The translations under genes and the position numbers were made by a program. A DNA stretch of 64,000 nucleotides, from positions 1,610,473 to 1,674,472 of the forward strand of contig CP075528.1 of assembly GCA_025808875.1 (NCBI GenBank), read 5' to 3'. This DNA comes from Enhydrobacter sp. (GTDB taxonomy: Bacteria; Pseudomonadota; Alphaproteobacteria; Reyranellales; Reyranellaceae). Position 1 is the stretch's first letter; each line of letters opens with the position of its first letter. The notes under the pieces are model-generated. The model was not told where the DNA came from and did not search any database. It worked only from the letters and a program-made list of their open reading frames with translations. Shown here piece by piece: positions 56,648 to 64,000 of this stretch.

Positions 56648-58270
56648 ATGATCCTGAAGGACCTGCTCGGCCTCGCCGCCGAGGCGGTGAACGACGCCGA
56701 GGCGTACGAGGTCGCCGCCCGCGAGGCGGTGCGCAGGCTGGTCGCGCCGCAGGGCAGGGTCGATCCAGCCGTGCTCGAGCGCGAGCAGTTCGCCGCGCAT
56801 GGCTTCGCCTGGATCGCGACCTATGTCGCGGCGCTGCGCCAGATGCGGCGCTGGGCGGAGCGCCACGCCGGCGGCGAACTCGAGCAGCTGATCCTGCAAT
56901 GCGCCTTCGGCGAGTACCTGGCGCAGCTCAAGGGCGGCATCGCCATCAGCCAGGTCGAGATCGTGCGGCCGGGCGACCTCGGGATCGACGAAGCGGCGTT
57001 CGACACGCCGGCGGTGCGCCGGCTGATCGCCGCCAATACGTCGGCCGTGCGCGGCCGCATCGCCGAACTGATCGCCGACGGAGACTTCGGCCAGCTGGGA
57101 CTCGATGACGACGCGCTGGAAGAGGTGCGCCGCCAGTTCCGCCGCTTCGTCGACAGCGAGGTGGCGCCGCACGCGCACGACTGGCACCTCAGGGACGAGC
57201 TGATCCCGCTGCCCGTGGTGCGGAAGATGGCCGAGCTCGGCGTGTTCGGCCTGACCGTGCCGGAGGAGTGGGGCGGGCTCGGCATGGGCAAGCTCGCCAT
57301 GTGCGTCGTCACCGAGGAGCTGTCGCGCGGCTATATCGGCGTCGGCTCGCTCGGCACGCGCTCGGAGATCGCCGCCGAGCTGATACGTTCGGGGGGCACC
57401 GAGGAGCAGAAGAAGAAGTATCTCGGCCGCATCGCCTCGGGCGAGATCCTGCCGACCGCCGTCTTCACCGAGCCCAACACCGGTTCGGACCTCGCCAGTC
57501 TCAAGACGCGCGCCGTGCTGGAGGGCGACGTCTACCGCATCCACGGCAACAAGACCTGGATCACCCACGCGGCCCGCGCCGACATCATGACGTTGCTGGC
57601 GAGGAGCGACTCCTCGAAGCCCGGCTACCGGGGCCTGTCGATGTTCCTCGCCGAGAAGCCGCGCGGCGACGACGGCCAGCCGTTCCCCGCGCAAGGCATG
57701 AGCGGCGGCGAGATCCGCGTGCTCGGCTATCGCGGCATGAAGGAATACGAGATCGGCTTCGACGGCTTCGAGGTGCCGGCGGAGAATCTTCTCGGCGGCA
57801 GGGAGGGCCAGGGCTTCAAGCAGCTCATGGCAACCTTCGAGAGCGCGCGCATCCAGACCGCGGCGCGCGCCGTCGGCGTGGCACAGAACGCGCTCGAACT
57901 CGGCCTGCGCTACGCCCGTGAGCGCCTCCAGTTCGCCAAGCCGCTCTATTCGTTCCCGCGCGTCGCGGGAAAGATCGCGTGGATGGCGGTCGAGACCATG
58001 ATCGCCCGCCAGCTCACCTATTTCGCCGCGCGCGAGAAGGACGGCGACCGGCGCTGCGACATCGAGGCCGGCATGGCCAAGCTGCTGGCCGCGCGCGTCG
58101 CCTGGAGCAACGCCGACAACGCGCTGCAGATCCACGGCGGCAACGGCTACGCCATGGAATATCCGGTGAGCCGCGTGCTGTGCGACGCGCGCATCCTCAA
58201 CATCTTCGAGGGCGCCGCCGAGATCCAGGCGCAGGTGGTGTGCCGCGGCCTGATCGAGGGCCGGAACTGA
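56648..58270 (+). CDS. mcd: Methylsuccinyl-CoA dehydrogenase (acyl-CoA dehydrogenase family)
   Basis: A 540-residue acyl-CoA dehydrogenase with an extra N-terminal helical domain (about 1-155), the mark of (2S)-methylsuccinyl-CoA dehydrogenase. The core has FTEPNTGSDLASLKTRA, IHGNKTWITHAARADI, VLGYRGMKEYEIGFDGFEVPAENLLGG and the flavin-site NALQIHGGNGYAMEYPVSRVLCDARILNIFEGAAEIQ in parts. It oxidises methylsuccinyl-CoA to mesaconyl-CoA with ETF as acceptor. Adjacency to ccr supports the assignment. Remaining pathway genes (ecm, mch, mcl, epi) are not here. Confidence 0.9.
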   Translation: MILKDLLGLAAEAVNDAEAYEVAAREAVRRLVAPQGRVDPAVLEREQFAAHGFAWIATYVAALRQMRRWAERHAGGELEQLILQCAFGEYLAQLKGGIAISQVEIVRPGDLGIDEAAFDTPAVRRLIAANTSAVRGRIAELIADGDFGQLGLDDDALEEVRRQFRRFVDSEVAPHAHDWHLRDELIPLPVVRKMAELGVFGLTVPEEWGGLGMGKLAMCVVTEELSRGYIGVGSLGTRSEIAAELIRSGGTEEQKKKYLGRIASGEILPTAVFTEPNTGSDLASLKTRAVLEGDVYRIHGNKTWITHAARADIMTLLARSDSSKPGYRGLSMFLAEKPRGDDGQPFPAQGMSGGEIRVLGYRGMKEYEIGFDGFEVPAENLLGGREGQGFKQLMATFESARIQTAARAVGVAQNALELGLRYARERLQFAKPLYSFPRVAGKIAWMAVETMIARQLTYFAAREKDGDRRCDIEAGMAKLLAARVAWSNADNALQIHGGNGYAMEYPVSRVLCDARILNIFEGAAEIQAQVVCRGLIEGRN

Positions 58271-58287
58271 CGGCGCGGCGCCGTCAG
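58267..58287. terminator. Perfect palindromic terminator carrying both stop codons (mcd / DAO)
   Basis: CTGACGGCG, loop CGG, CGCCGTCAG: a perfect 9-bp stem, symmetrical for both strands. The mcd TGA (58268-58270) and the convergent DAO TGA (58284-58286) lie inside the two arms, so one hairpin can end both transcripts. No T-tract. Confidence 0.62.
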
Positions 58288-59600
58288 CGGACCTTCTCGT
58301 CGAACCAGTCGAGGGCGCGGAAGGCACCGCCGATCGCCGGCAGGAACCACGGCTTTCCCGAATAGAGCGGGATCGGCGGCAGTGGTGCCGAGGCGAACGG
58401 CACCCCGCCGTGCAGGCGACCGGCGATCGAGCGGCCGACTGCGTCGCCGAGATAGGGCATCATCGACACGCCCGAGCCGTTGCAGCCCAGCACGAAGTGC
58501 AGGCCGTCGATCTCGCCGGCGTGCGGCAGCGCGTCGTAGGTGAAGGCGACGTTGCCCTGCCAGGTGTGCGTCACCTTGACGTCGGCGAGCTGAGGGAAAC
58601 GCTCGACCATGGCGCGGTGCAGCAGCCGCGCGCGCAGCTCGCCCGGGATCTCGGTGAAGCGCGCGCGGCCGCCGAAAATCACGCGCCGCCCGTCGGGCGA
58701 CAGGCGATAGTAGTGCAGCACGCGCCGCGTCTCGGAGAAGGTGCGGCCCCTGGGGCAGAGCTCGAGGGCCAGTCCCTCGGGCAGTTTCTCGGTGGCGATG
58801 ATGTGACTGGCGATCGGCACCAGGCGGCGCTGCAGTCCGGGCGTCAGCGCGCCGGTGTAGCCGTTGGTGGCGACCACGACGTGCCTTGCCGTCACCTCGC
58901 CCTGCGTCGTCGTCACGCGCCAGCCGTCGCCGTGCCGCGCCAGGGCGGTGGCGCGGCACTGGCCCGCGAGCGTGATCGAGTTGCGCCGCCAGGCCGCCGC
59001 CAGCAGCCCGCCATAAAACAGGGCGGGGTGCAGCTTGCCGGCGCGCTCGAACACCAGCCCGCCGTGATAGTAGTCGCTGCCGATCTCCTCGCGCTGCTCG
59101 GCACGGCCGATCAGGCGGCAGTCGGTGGCGCCGCCCGCGACCAGCTTGTCGTGGCGCACCCGCAGCCCCTCGTAGTGCGACGGCGCGCAGGCGCCGAGGA
59201 AGCGGCCGCGCTGCTCGAGATGGCAGTCGATGCCTTCGCGCTCGACCAGGTCGACCAGGGAGCGATAGGCGTCGATCGCCCAGCCGACGACGTCGCGCAG
59301 CAGATCGGGCGGATAGGCGAGCGCCTTGCCGGCGAAGCTCTTGCCGACGCTGAGGCCGGCGCTGATCGCCCCGCCGCTGCGCGTCGAGGCGCCCGAGCCG
59401 AACTCGCCGGCCTCGACGACGACGCTCTGCACGCCCGCATCGGCCAGCGCCCGCGCGGCCGACAGGCCGGCGTAGCCGCCGCCCACCACCACGACGTCGG
59501 CGCGGGCCGGCAGCGACGGTGCGACGATCGATTGCGGCCGGAAGGCTTCCCACCAGTAGGGTTCCTCCCTGAAGCCGCTCGCCAGGATGGACGCGCTCAT
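58284..59600 (-). CDS. FAD-dependent amine/amino-acid oxidase (DAO family, PuuB-like)
   Basis: A 438-residue glycine/D-amino acid oxidase-fold protein: EEPYWWEAF, VVVVGGGYAGLSAARALADAG, ASTRSGGAISAGL, later VATNGYTGALTPGLQRRLVPIASHIIATEKL and WQGNVAFTYDALPHAGEIDGLHFVLGCNGSGVSMMPYLGDAVG in parts. This set matches gamma-glutamylputrescine oxidase-type and related secondary-amine oxidases (PuuB). Substrate not fixed. It is divergent from the LysR gene over 41 bases containing the shared box. Confidence 0.87.
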   Translation of the reverse strand: MSASILASGFREEPYWWEAFRPQSIVAPSLPARADVVVVGGGYAGLSAARALADAGVQSVVVEAGEFGSGASTRSGGAISAGLSVGKSFAGKALAYPPDLLRDVVGWAIDAYRSLVDLVEREGIDCHLEQRGRFLGACAPSHYEGLRVRHDKLVAGGATDCRLIGRAEQREEIGSDYYHGGLVFERAGKLHPALFYGGLLAAAWRRNSITLAGQCRATALARHGDGWRVTTTQGEVTARHVVVATNGYTGALTPGLQRRLVPIASHIIATEKLPEGLALELCPRGRTFSETRRVLHYYRLSPDGRRVIFGGRARFTEIPGELRARLLHRAMVERFPQLADVKVTHTWQGNVAFTYDALPHAGEIDGLHFVLGCNGSGVSMMPYLGDAVGRSIAGRLHGGVPFASAPLPPIPLYSGKPWFLPAIGGAFRALDWFDEKVR

Positions 59601-59610
59601 GCCGCACCGC

Positions 59611-59643
59611 CATTCTCCGGGCAGGTCAATTCCCCGGGGTTAT
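59611..59643. promoter_or_regulatory. Shared 33-bp box A (DAO / lysR intergenic)
   Basis: CATTC, spacer, GGCAGGTCA (59620-59628), then TTCCCCGGGGTTAT, ending at the lysR start codon. Box B at 62042-62074 has CATTC, GGCAGGTCA and GCCACGAGGTTAT with 11 of 14 matches in the last part. It fits a LysR-type site controlling the divergent pair. Confidence 0.55.
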
Positions 59644-60538
59644 GATGATCACGTCGCGCCAGCTCGAGGCCTTCCGCGCCACGCTCGAACTCGGAACCGT
59701 GACCGCCGCCGCCGAACGGCTGGGCGTCTCGCAGCCCGCCGTCAGCAAGATCCTGGCCGGACTCGAGGCCGAGATCGGCTATCCGCTGTTCTCCCGCGAG
59801 CGCAAGCGGCTGGCGCCGACGCGCGAGGCGCGGCTGCTGGCGGCGGAGGCCGACCGCCTCCATCGCGGCCTCGAGCGCATCACCGAGATGGCACGCGCCA
59901 TCGGTGCGCGGCAGGTCGGCGACCTGCACGTCTATTCGACGCCGGCGCTCGGCCGCACCGTGCTGCCCGACGTGATGGCGCGGTTCCTGCGCCGGCACGG
60001 CGACGCGCAGATCGTCTTCCATGTCCGCAGCTCGACCTACATCAACCAGAAGACCATCGACCAGCAGCTCGATCTCGGCTTCTCGATGATGCCGTTCGAG
60101 CACCCCTCGATCGTCGCCGAGGAGCTGAGCCGCGCCGCGGCCGTCTGCGTGCTGCCGCGCGAGCATCGGCTGGCCAGGCGCCGGGCGATCCGACCCGCCG
60201 ACCTGCGCGGCGAGCGCTTCGTGTCGTTCCCGCTCGACGGCCGCATGCGCCATCTGATCGACGCCGCCTTCGAGCAGGAGCGCGTCGAGCGGCGCCTGCA
60301 GATCGACGTCTATTCCTCGGCCGAGGCCTGCGCGCTGGTGTCGCGCGGTGCCGGCGTGTCGATCGTCGAGCCCTTCACCGCGCGCGACTACGCGCCCGCC
60401 GTCGCCGTCGTGCCGTTCGAGCCGCGCATCCGCTATCTCTTCCGCGCGCTCAGGCCGCGCTTTCGCACGCCGTCGCTGCTGTCCGACGCGTTCCTCGAGG
60501 CGGTGAAGGCGCATCTGAGGGCCGGGGCCTGGAACTAG
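59642..60538 (+). CDS. LysR family transcriptional regulator
   Basis: A 298-residue LTTR. The winged HTH is TSRQLEAFRATLELGTVTAAAERLGVSQPAVSKILAGLEAEIGYPLFSRERKRLAPT; the effector domain starts GDLHVYSTPALGRTVLPDVMARFLRRH and contains LSRGAGVSIVEP-like VSRGAGVSIVEPFTA. Two ATGs in tandem at 59642; upstream overlap with box A. Divergent from the DAO oxidase and convergent with the amidase (4-base overlap). Likely regulates DAO, and by the shared box also the amidase or VOC gene (inference). Confidence 0.92.
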   Translation: MMITSRQLEAFRATLELGTVTAAAERLGVSQPAVSKILAGLEAEIGYPLFSRERKRLAPTREARLLAAEADRLHRGLERITEMARAIGARQVGDLHVYSTPALGRTVLPDVMARFLRRHGDAQIVFHVRSSTYINQKTIDQQLDLGFSMMPFEHPSIVAEELSRAAAVCVLPREHRLARRRAIRPADLRGERFVSFPLDGRMRHLIDAAFEQERVERRLQIDVYSSAEACALVSRGAGVSIVEPFTARDYAPAVAVVPFEPRIRYLFRALRPRFRTPSLLSDAFLEAVKAHLRAGAWN

Positions 60539-61983
60539 GCGGCGCCCGGAGCGAAGCCGGGCGGGAACAGTGCCGACGCGCCGCTCTCGCGGTCGAACGC
60601 CTGCGCGAGTGCGATCAGCGCCGCCTCCTCGTACCACGGTGCCACGAAATGGACGCCGATCGGCAGGCCGCTCTTCGCCAACCCGAAGGGTATGCTGATC
60701 GCCGGATGGCCCGTCATGTTGAAGGGGATGGTGTAGGCGTACCACGCCGAGCGCAGATCGCCGATCGGCTTGCCGTCGACCACCAGCGGCGCGAACTGGT
60801 CCTGGCCGGCCGGCGGCGCCGGCGTCGCCACCGTCGGCGTCAACAGGAAGTCGGCATCGGCGAACAGCCGCTGCACCGACTTGAAGACGGCGGTGCGGTC
60901 GAACAGCACCTGGCGGAGCGTCGCGATGTCGACGGCGGCGCCCTCCTCGAGCGTCTTCACGAAGGACGGGTCGAGATCGTTGCGGCGGCTCGACAACAGC
61001 GCGCCGAAGCGGGTGATCTGGTTGGCGCGCAGCATCAGCCGCGCGGCGTCGAGCTTCCAGTCGACGTCGCGTCCGTCGAGTTCGGCGATCCTCGCCCCGC
61101 GCCCGTCGAGGAAGGCGATGGCCGCATCGAGCCGGGCTTCGCTGTCGGGATGCAGGTAGCCGCCGGTGAGGCGGCGGATCACCGTGATGCGCTTGCCGGC
61201 GATGATATCGCCACCGGCCGCCGCCGGCCAGGCGAAGGGCGTGCGGGCGGCGCCGAGCGACCACGGATCCCCGGCGTCGCCGCGCGACATTGCCGCGAGC
61301 CCGATGCCGAGATCGGCGGGATGGCGCGCCATGACGCCGAGATAGGTGAGCTGGCCGAACTGGTCCGTCGCCATCTCGTGCGGCACGCGGCCGAGCGTCG
61401 CCTTCAGCCCGTAGATGCCGCAGCACGCCGCCGGAATGCGGCCCGAGCCCGCGCCGTCGGTCGTCATGGCGATCGGTCCCAGGCCGAGCGCGACCGCGAC
61501 CGCGGCGCCACCGCTCGAGCCGCCGGAGCTGTGCTCGCGGTTCCACGGATTGCGCGTGACGCCGTGCAACGGGCTGTCGGTCAGCACCTTGTGGCCGTAT
61601 TCGGGCGTCGTCGTCTTGGCGAACAGCACGGCATCGGCGGCGCGCCACTGGGCGACGGCGCTCGCATCCTCGGCCGGCACGTTGTCCTTCATGGTGAGGG
61701 AGGCGAAGGCGGTCCGCAGGCCCCTGGTGAGGATCAGGTCCTTGGCCGAGACGGGTACCGCGGCCAGCGCGCCGAAGCTGCCGCCCGCCCCGTGCCTGGC
61801 ATCGAGCGTGTCGGCCGTCGTGCGCGCGCCGTCGGCATCGAGCGTGGCGATGGGGTTGAACGGCTCGGCCCGGGCACATCGCGCCAGCAGGCCCTCGACG
61901 ACGTCGCGCGCGGCGACCTTGCCCGATGTGAAGTCGCCGACGATCTCGGCGACGCTCTTGCCGGCGTAGTCACGTGCGGCCAT
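60535..61983 (-). CDS. Amidase (amidase signature family)
   Basis: A 482-residue amidase signature enzyme with Ser-cisSer-Lys elements: Lys in VPVSAKDLILTRG (about 79), the Gly/Ser-rich HSSGGSSGGAAVAVALGLGPI (in parts) and TTDGAGSGRIPAACCGIYGLK with the nucleophilic Ser. Members hydrolyse amides, including GatA-like and aryl or alkyl amidases; GatA is unlikely because gatBC are absent. Divergent from the VOC gene with box B between. Confidence 0.9.
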   Translation of the reverse strand: MAARDYAGKSVAEIVGDFTSGKVAARDVVEGLLARCARAEPFNPIATLDADGARTTADTLDARHGAGGSFGALAAVPVSAKDLILTRGLRTAFASLTMKDNVPAEDASAVAQWRAADAVLFAKTTTPEYGHKVLTDSPLHGVTRNPWNREHSSGGSSGGAAVAVALGLGPIAMTTDGAGSGRIPAACCGIYGLKATLGRVPHEMATDQFGQLTYLGVMARHPADLGIGLAAMSRGDAGDPWSLGAARTPFAWPAAAGGDIIAGKRITVIRRLTGGYLHPDSEARLDAAIAFLDGRGARIAELDGRDVDWKLDAARLMLRANQITRFGALLSSRRNDLDPSFVKTLEEGAAVDIATLRQVLFDRTAVFKSVQRLFADADFLLTPTVATPAPPAGQDQFAPLVVDGKPIGDLRSAWYAYTIPFNMTGHPAISIPFGLAKSGLPIGVHFVAPWYEEAALIALAQAFDRESGASALFPPGFAPGAA

Positions 61984-62041
61984 GGATGTCCTTCTTTTCC
62001 CCTCGGCGACTATGCCGGACGAGGGCGAGGGCCGGGAAATT

Positions 62042-62074
62042 CATTCCGGACGGCAGGTCATGCCACGAGGTTAT
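62042..62074. promoter_or_regulatory. Shared 33-bp box B (amidase / VOC intergenic)
   Basis: CATTC, spacer, GGCAGGTCA (62052-62060), then TGCCACGAGGTTAT; equal in length to box A near lysR. It lies 58 bases from the amidase start and 18 bases from the VOC start, so it may drive both. Confidence 0.55.
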
Positions 62075-62091
62075 ATTCCTGGGAGGATCGC

Positions 62092-62514
62092 ATGCAGCAG
62101 CAGATCTCGGTCGTCACGCTCGGCATCGCCGATCTCGCGCGCTCCCGGCGCTTCTACGTCGAGGGCTTCGGCTGGGCGCCGGTGCTCGAGACGCCCGAGA
62201 TCGTCTTCTACCAGATGAACGGGCTGATGCTCGGGACATGGCTCCTGCCGGCGCTGCAGGACGATGCGCGCCAGCAGCTCGCGGCCGGCTTCGGCCGCTT
62301 CAGCCTCGCGCACAACGTCGCCAGCCGCGACGAGGTGCAGCCGGCGATCGATCGCCTGCTGAACCATGGCGGCAGGCTGCTGCGCCCGGCGGACGCGCCG
62401 CCGCACGGCGGCTTCCGCGGCTACCTCGCCGATCCCGACGACCACATCTGGGAGATCGCCTGGAACCCGGCGTGGCCGATCAGCCCCGAGGGCTACGTCA
62501 CCTTCGGCAGCTAG
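62092..62514 (+). CDS. VOC (glyoxalase/dioxygenase-fold) family protein
   Basis: A 140-residue single VOC-domain protein: QISVVTLGIADLARSRRFYVEGFGWAPV, then FYQMNGLMLGTWLLPAL and RGYLADPDDHIWEIAWNPAWP. The second-strand metal residue E in WEIAW is present. VOC proteins include lyases, ring-cleavage and resistance enzymes; class unassigned. GGGAGG precedes the ATG. Confidence 0.88.
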   Translation: MQQQISVVTLGIADLARSRRFYVEGFGWAPVLETPEIVFYQMNGLMLGTWLLPALQDDARQQLAAGFGRFSLAHNVASRDEVQPAIDRLLNHGGRLLRPADAPPHGGFRGYLADPDDHIWEIAWNPAWPISPEGYVTFGS

Positions 62515-62529
62515 GCAGGTCCCCCTCCC

Positions 62530-62727
62530 CGGGGGGCGGCCAGGCGCTTTTCGGATCTGGATGTCGCGCTGGAAAGCGAGGGCGGCATCGATCTCGGCAC
62601 CCTGGCGCGATTGCGCAGTGCGTTTTCCGAGAGCGACCTGCCCATCAAGGTCGATGTCGTGGACTGGAACGATCTCGACCCGGAATTCCGCGGCGTGATT
62701 CAAGCGAGCAGAGTATCTCTGTCATGA
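62530..62727 (+). pseudogene. Remnant of an MNT-type nucleotidyltransferase (C-terminal part only)
   Basis: An open frame to TGA at 62725-62727 reads RGAARRFSDLDVALESEGGIDLGTLARLRSAFSESDLPIKVDVVDWNDLDPEF in parts. This matches the GSxARG..RRxSDLD active-site edge and following region of minimal nucleotidyltransferases, the antitoxin or partner of HEPN toxins. The N-terminal part with the first GS motif is missing: just upstream the sequence is CCCCCTCCCCGGGG, after the VOC stop. No ATG or HEPN gene accompanies it. It looks like a decayed MNT/HEPN module. Confidence 0.72.
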
Positions 62728-62782
62728 CCGCGCCGATTCGGGCGTAGAATGACGTCTTGGAGTGGATGAGCCGGAGGTACCC

Positions 62783-63667
62783 ATGCAGGGATCCCTGAGA
62801 GGCAATGCCGGCCCGCGTATCCGCCATGCGGCGGACGAGGGCGCGCCCTACGAAACCATCAGCGTCGACAAGCTGACGCCGATCATCGGCGCGGAGATCG
62901 GCGGCATCGACCTCGCCCGACCGCTCGGCAACCGCCAGCAGGACGAGATCCATCGCGCGCTGGCCGAGAATTGCGTGATCTTCTTCCGCGACCAGCACAT
63001 CACGCCCGACCAGCAGGTTGCCTTCGGCCGGCTGTTCGGCGACCTGCACGTCCATCCCGCCGCGCCGCACGAGCCGGGCCGGCCCGAGCTGATGATCATC
63101 CATGCCGACAAGGACAGCCCGCGCGCCAACGGCGAGGGCTGGCACACCGACGTGAGCTGCGATCCCGAGCCGCCGATGGGCAGCGTCCTCTACATAAAGA
63201 AATGCCCGCCCAGGGGCGGTGACACCCTGTTCGCCTCGATGTACGCCGCCTACGACGCCCTGTCGGACCGCATGAAGAAGTATCTGGAGGGCATGACCGC
63301 CGTGCACGACGGCGAACAGGTCTATCGCGGCCTCTATGCGAACTATGGCGTGCAGGAGAAGGCGCAGTATCCCCGCGCGGAGCATCCCGTGGTGCGCACC
63401 CATCCCGTCACTCGGCGCAAGGCGCTCTACGTCAATCGCGGCTTCACCCGCCATCTCGTCGGCGTGCCGCGCGACGAGAGCGAGGGGATCCTGCGCTATC
63501 TCTACGAGCACATGGAAAACCCGCTGTTCCAGTGCCGCTTCCGCTGGCGGGAGAACTCGATCGCCTTCTGGGACAATCGCTGCGTCCAGCACCGCGCCCT
63601 GTGGGACTACTGGCCCCATACGAGGAGCGGCAACCGCGTCACCATCGCGGGCGACAAGCCGTTCTGA
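62783..63667 (+). CDS. TauD/TfdA family Fe(II)/2-oxoglutarate dioxygenase
   Basis: A 294-residue TauD-fold oxygenase: IIGAEIGGIDLARPL near the N-terminus, His121-x-Asp123 (GWHTDVS), and the distal His270 in WDNRCVQHRALWDYWPHTRSGNR, which also gives the 2-oxoglutarate Arg. It belongs to the family of alpha-ketoglutarate-dependent taurine, 2,4-D and alkylsulfonate dioxygenases. The start uses GGAGG (62773-62777) 5 bases upstream; an in-frame GTG lies 21 bases earlier. Substrate unknown. Confidence 0.92.
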   Translation: MQGSLRGNAGPRIRHAADEGAPYETISVDKLTPIIGAEIGGIDLARPLGNRQQDEIHRALAENCVIFFRDQHITPDQQVAFGRLFGDLHVHPAAPHEPGRPELMIIHADKDSPRANGEGWHTDVSCDPEPPMGSVLYIKKCPPRGGDTLFASMYAAYDALSDRMKKYLEGMTAVHDGEQVYRGLYANYGVQEKAQYPRAEHPVVRTHPVTRRKALYVNRGFTRHLVGVPRDESEGILRYLYEHMENPLFQCRFRWRENSIAFWDNRCVQHRALWDYWPHTRSGNRVTIAGDKPF

Positions 63668-63678
63668 TAAAAGCGCCG

Positions 63679-64000
63679 CGTGCTCGTCATCTTCGATTGC
63701 GACGGCGTGCTGGTGGACAGCGAGCCCCTGGCCAACGCGAGCTTCTCGCGCGCGCTCGCGGCCGTGGGCCTCGAGTGGAGCGTCGAGGAGACGATGCGCC
63801 GCCTGATGGGGCGGTCGCTGAAATCCTGCGTCGAGATCTGCGAGGCCGAGCTCGGCCGCGCCCTGCCCGCCGACTTCGTCGAGAAGATGCAGGCCGTCAC
63901 CTACCAGAGCTTCCGCGACGCGCCGCTGCGGCCGATCGCCGGCGTGAAGGACGCCGTGCTCGCGCTACAGGCCGCCGGCCTCGACACCTGCGTGGCGAGC
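63679..64000 (+). CDS. HAD-superfamily hydrolase (5' part, runs off the window)
   Basis: The first 107 residues of a HAD phosphatase with GTG start: VLVIFDCDGVLVDSE is motif I (Asp nucleophile and Asp acid), and a cap helix region FSRALAAVGLEWSVEETMRRLMGRSLKSCVEICE follows. It is like the GpH/beta-phosphoglucomutase group (subfamily IA). The start lies 11 bases past the dioxygenase stop. Substrate cannot be told from this part. Confidence 0.85.

Noticed and set aside
55142-58327. Long N-terminal extension of the minus-strand LLM frame (about 1060 extra codons) opposite ccr and mcd
   Set aside because: The LLM domain begins at MKLMWFH (55141). The extension lies opposite two well-defined enzymes.
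59587-62514. A plus-strand frame of 975 codons joining lysR, amidase antisense and VOC
   Set aside because: Only its last 140 codons form a real protein (VOC); the rest lies out of frame in lysR and opposite the amidase.
1-64000. CRISPR array, tRNA, rRNA, prophage or complete insertion sequence
   Set aside because: No direct repeats with unique spacers, no tRNA-like cloverleaf, no transposase or integrase recognised on reading. A tRNA could be missed without a covariance search.

Overview
This is one contiguous stretch of a high-GC chromosome. About 60 protein genes are tightly packed on both strands, with many 4-base ATGA overlaps and almost no free space. No rRNA, tRNA, CRISPR array or intact insertion sequence was recognised. 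The gene set points to an alphaproteobacterium with an aerobic, oxygenase-rich lifestyle: crotonyl-CoA carboxylase/reductase next to methylsuccinyl-CoA dehydrogenase (ethylmalonyl-CoA pathway), a serine palmitoyltransferase-ACP pair (bacterial sphingolipids), a phasin, TrmFO, DUF815 beside yajC-secD-secF, and many LLM flavoproteins and alpha/beta hydrolases. A Reyranella-like or other soil/freshwater member is plausible, but the genus is a guess.

Layout. 0-2.4 kb: SDR and [2Fe-2S] ferredoxin reductase, divergent from a MarR regulator and a PaaI-type thioesterase, with a perfect operator-like dyad between them. 2.4-4.7 kb: Asp/Glu racemase-fold protein, PNPOx-like protein and DUF815 ATPase (minus strand). 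4.75-9.1 kb: yajC-secD-secF-Mth938-lysE. 9.1-15.8 kb: PuuD-like membrane protein, then a translationally coupled cluster with an alpha/beta hydrolase, an LLM monooxygenase and two FAD hydroxylases, likely catabolic. 15.9-17.5 kb: TPR protein. 17.5-18.0 kb: non-coding, with 9-bp tandem repeats. 18.0-26.3 kb: an 8.2-kb giant autotransporter with 30 passenger repeats. 26.4-33.6 kb: PhyH dioxygenase, HD protein, then a minus-strand ACP-SPT-MATE-MDR cluster and trmFO. 33.6-43.4 kb: RidA, MFS, nadE, phosphodiesterase, NRAMP-like, GST, hydrolase, cytochrome-like protein, HIBADH, DUF445 and phasin. 43.4-48.2 kb: two lipoproteins, dienelactone hydrolase, gltX and cysS. 48.2-53.9 kb: DUF3987 gene, thioesterase, ArsR-SRPBCC-DUF899 cassette, DUF427, secreted protein and hydrolase. 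53.9-58.3 kb: LLM protein divergent from ccr-mcd across a TetR-like operator. 58.3-64.0 kb: DAO oxidase, LysR, amidase and VOC (sharing a 33-bp box), a nucleotidyltransferase relic, a TauD dioxygenase and a partial HAD hydrolase.

The most promising items are the ACP-SPT-MATE-MDR cluster as a possible sphingolipid synthesis and transport unit, the shared 33-bp box that may define a small LysR regulon, well-formed dyads at the MarR, ArsR and ccr promoters, 9-bp tandem arrays at two loci (one abutting a DUF3987 stop codon), and the higher-order duplications in the giant autotransporter. All functions are inferred from recalled motifs; no database search was run.
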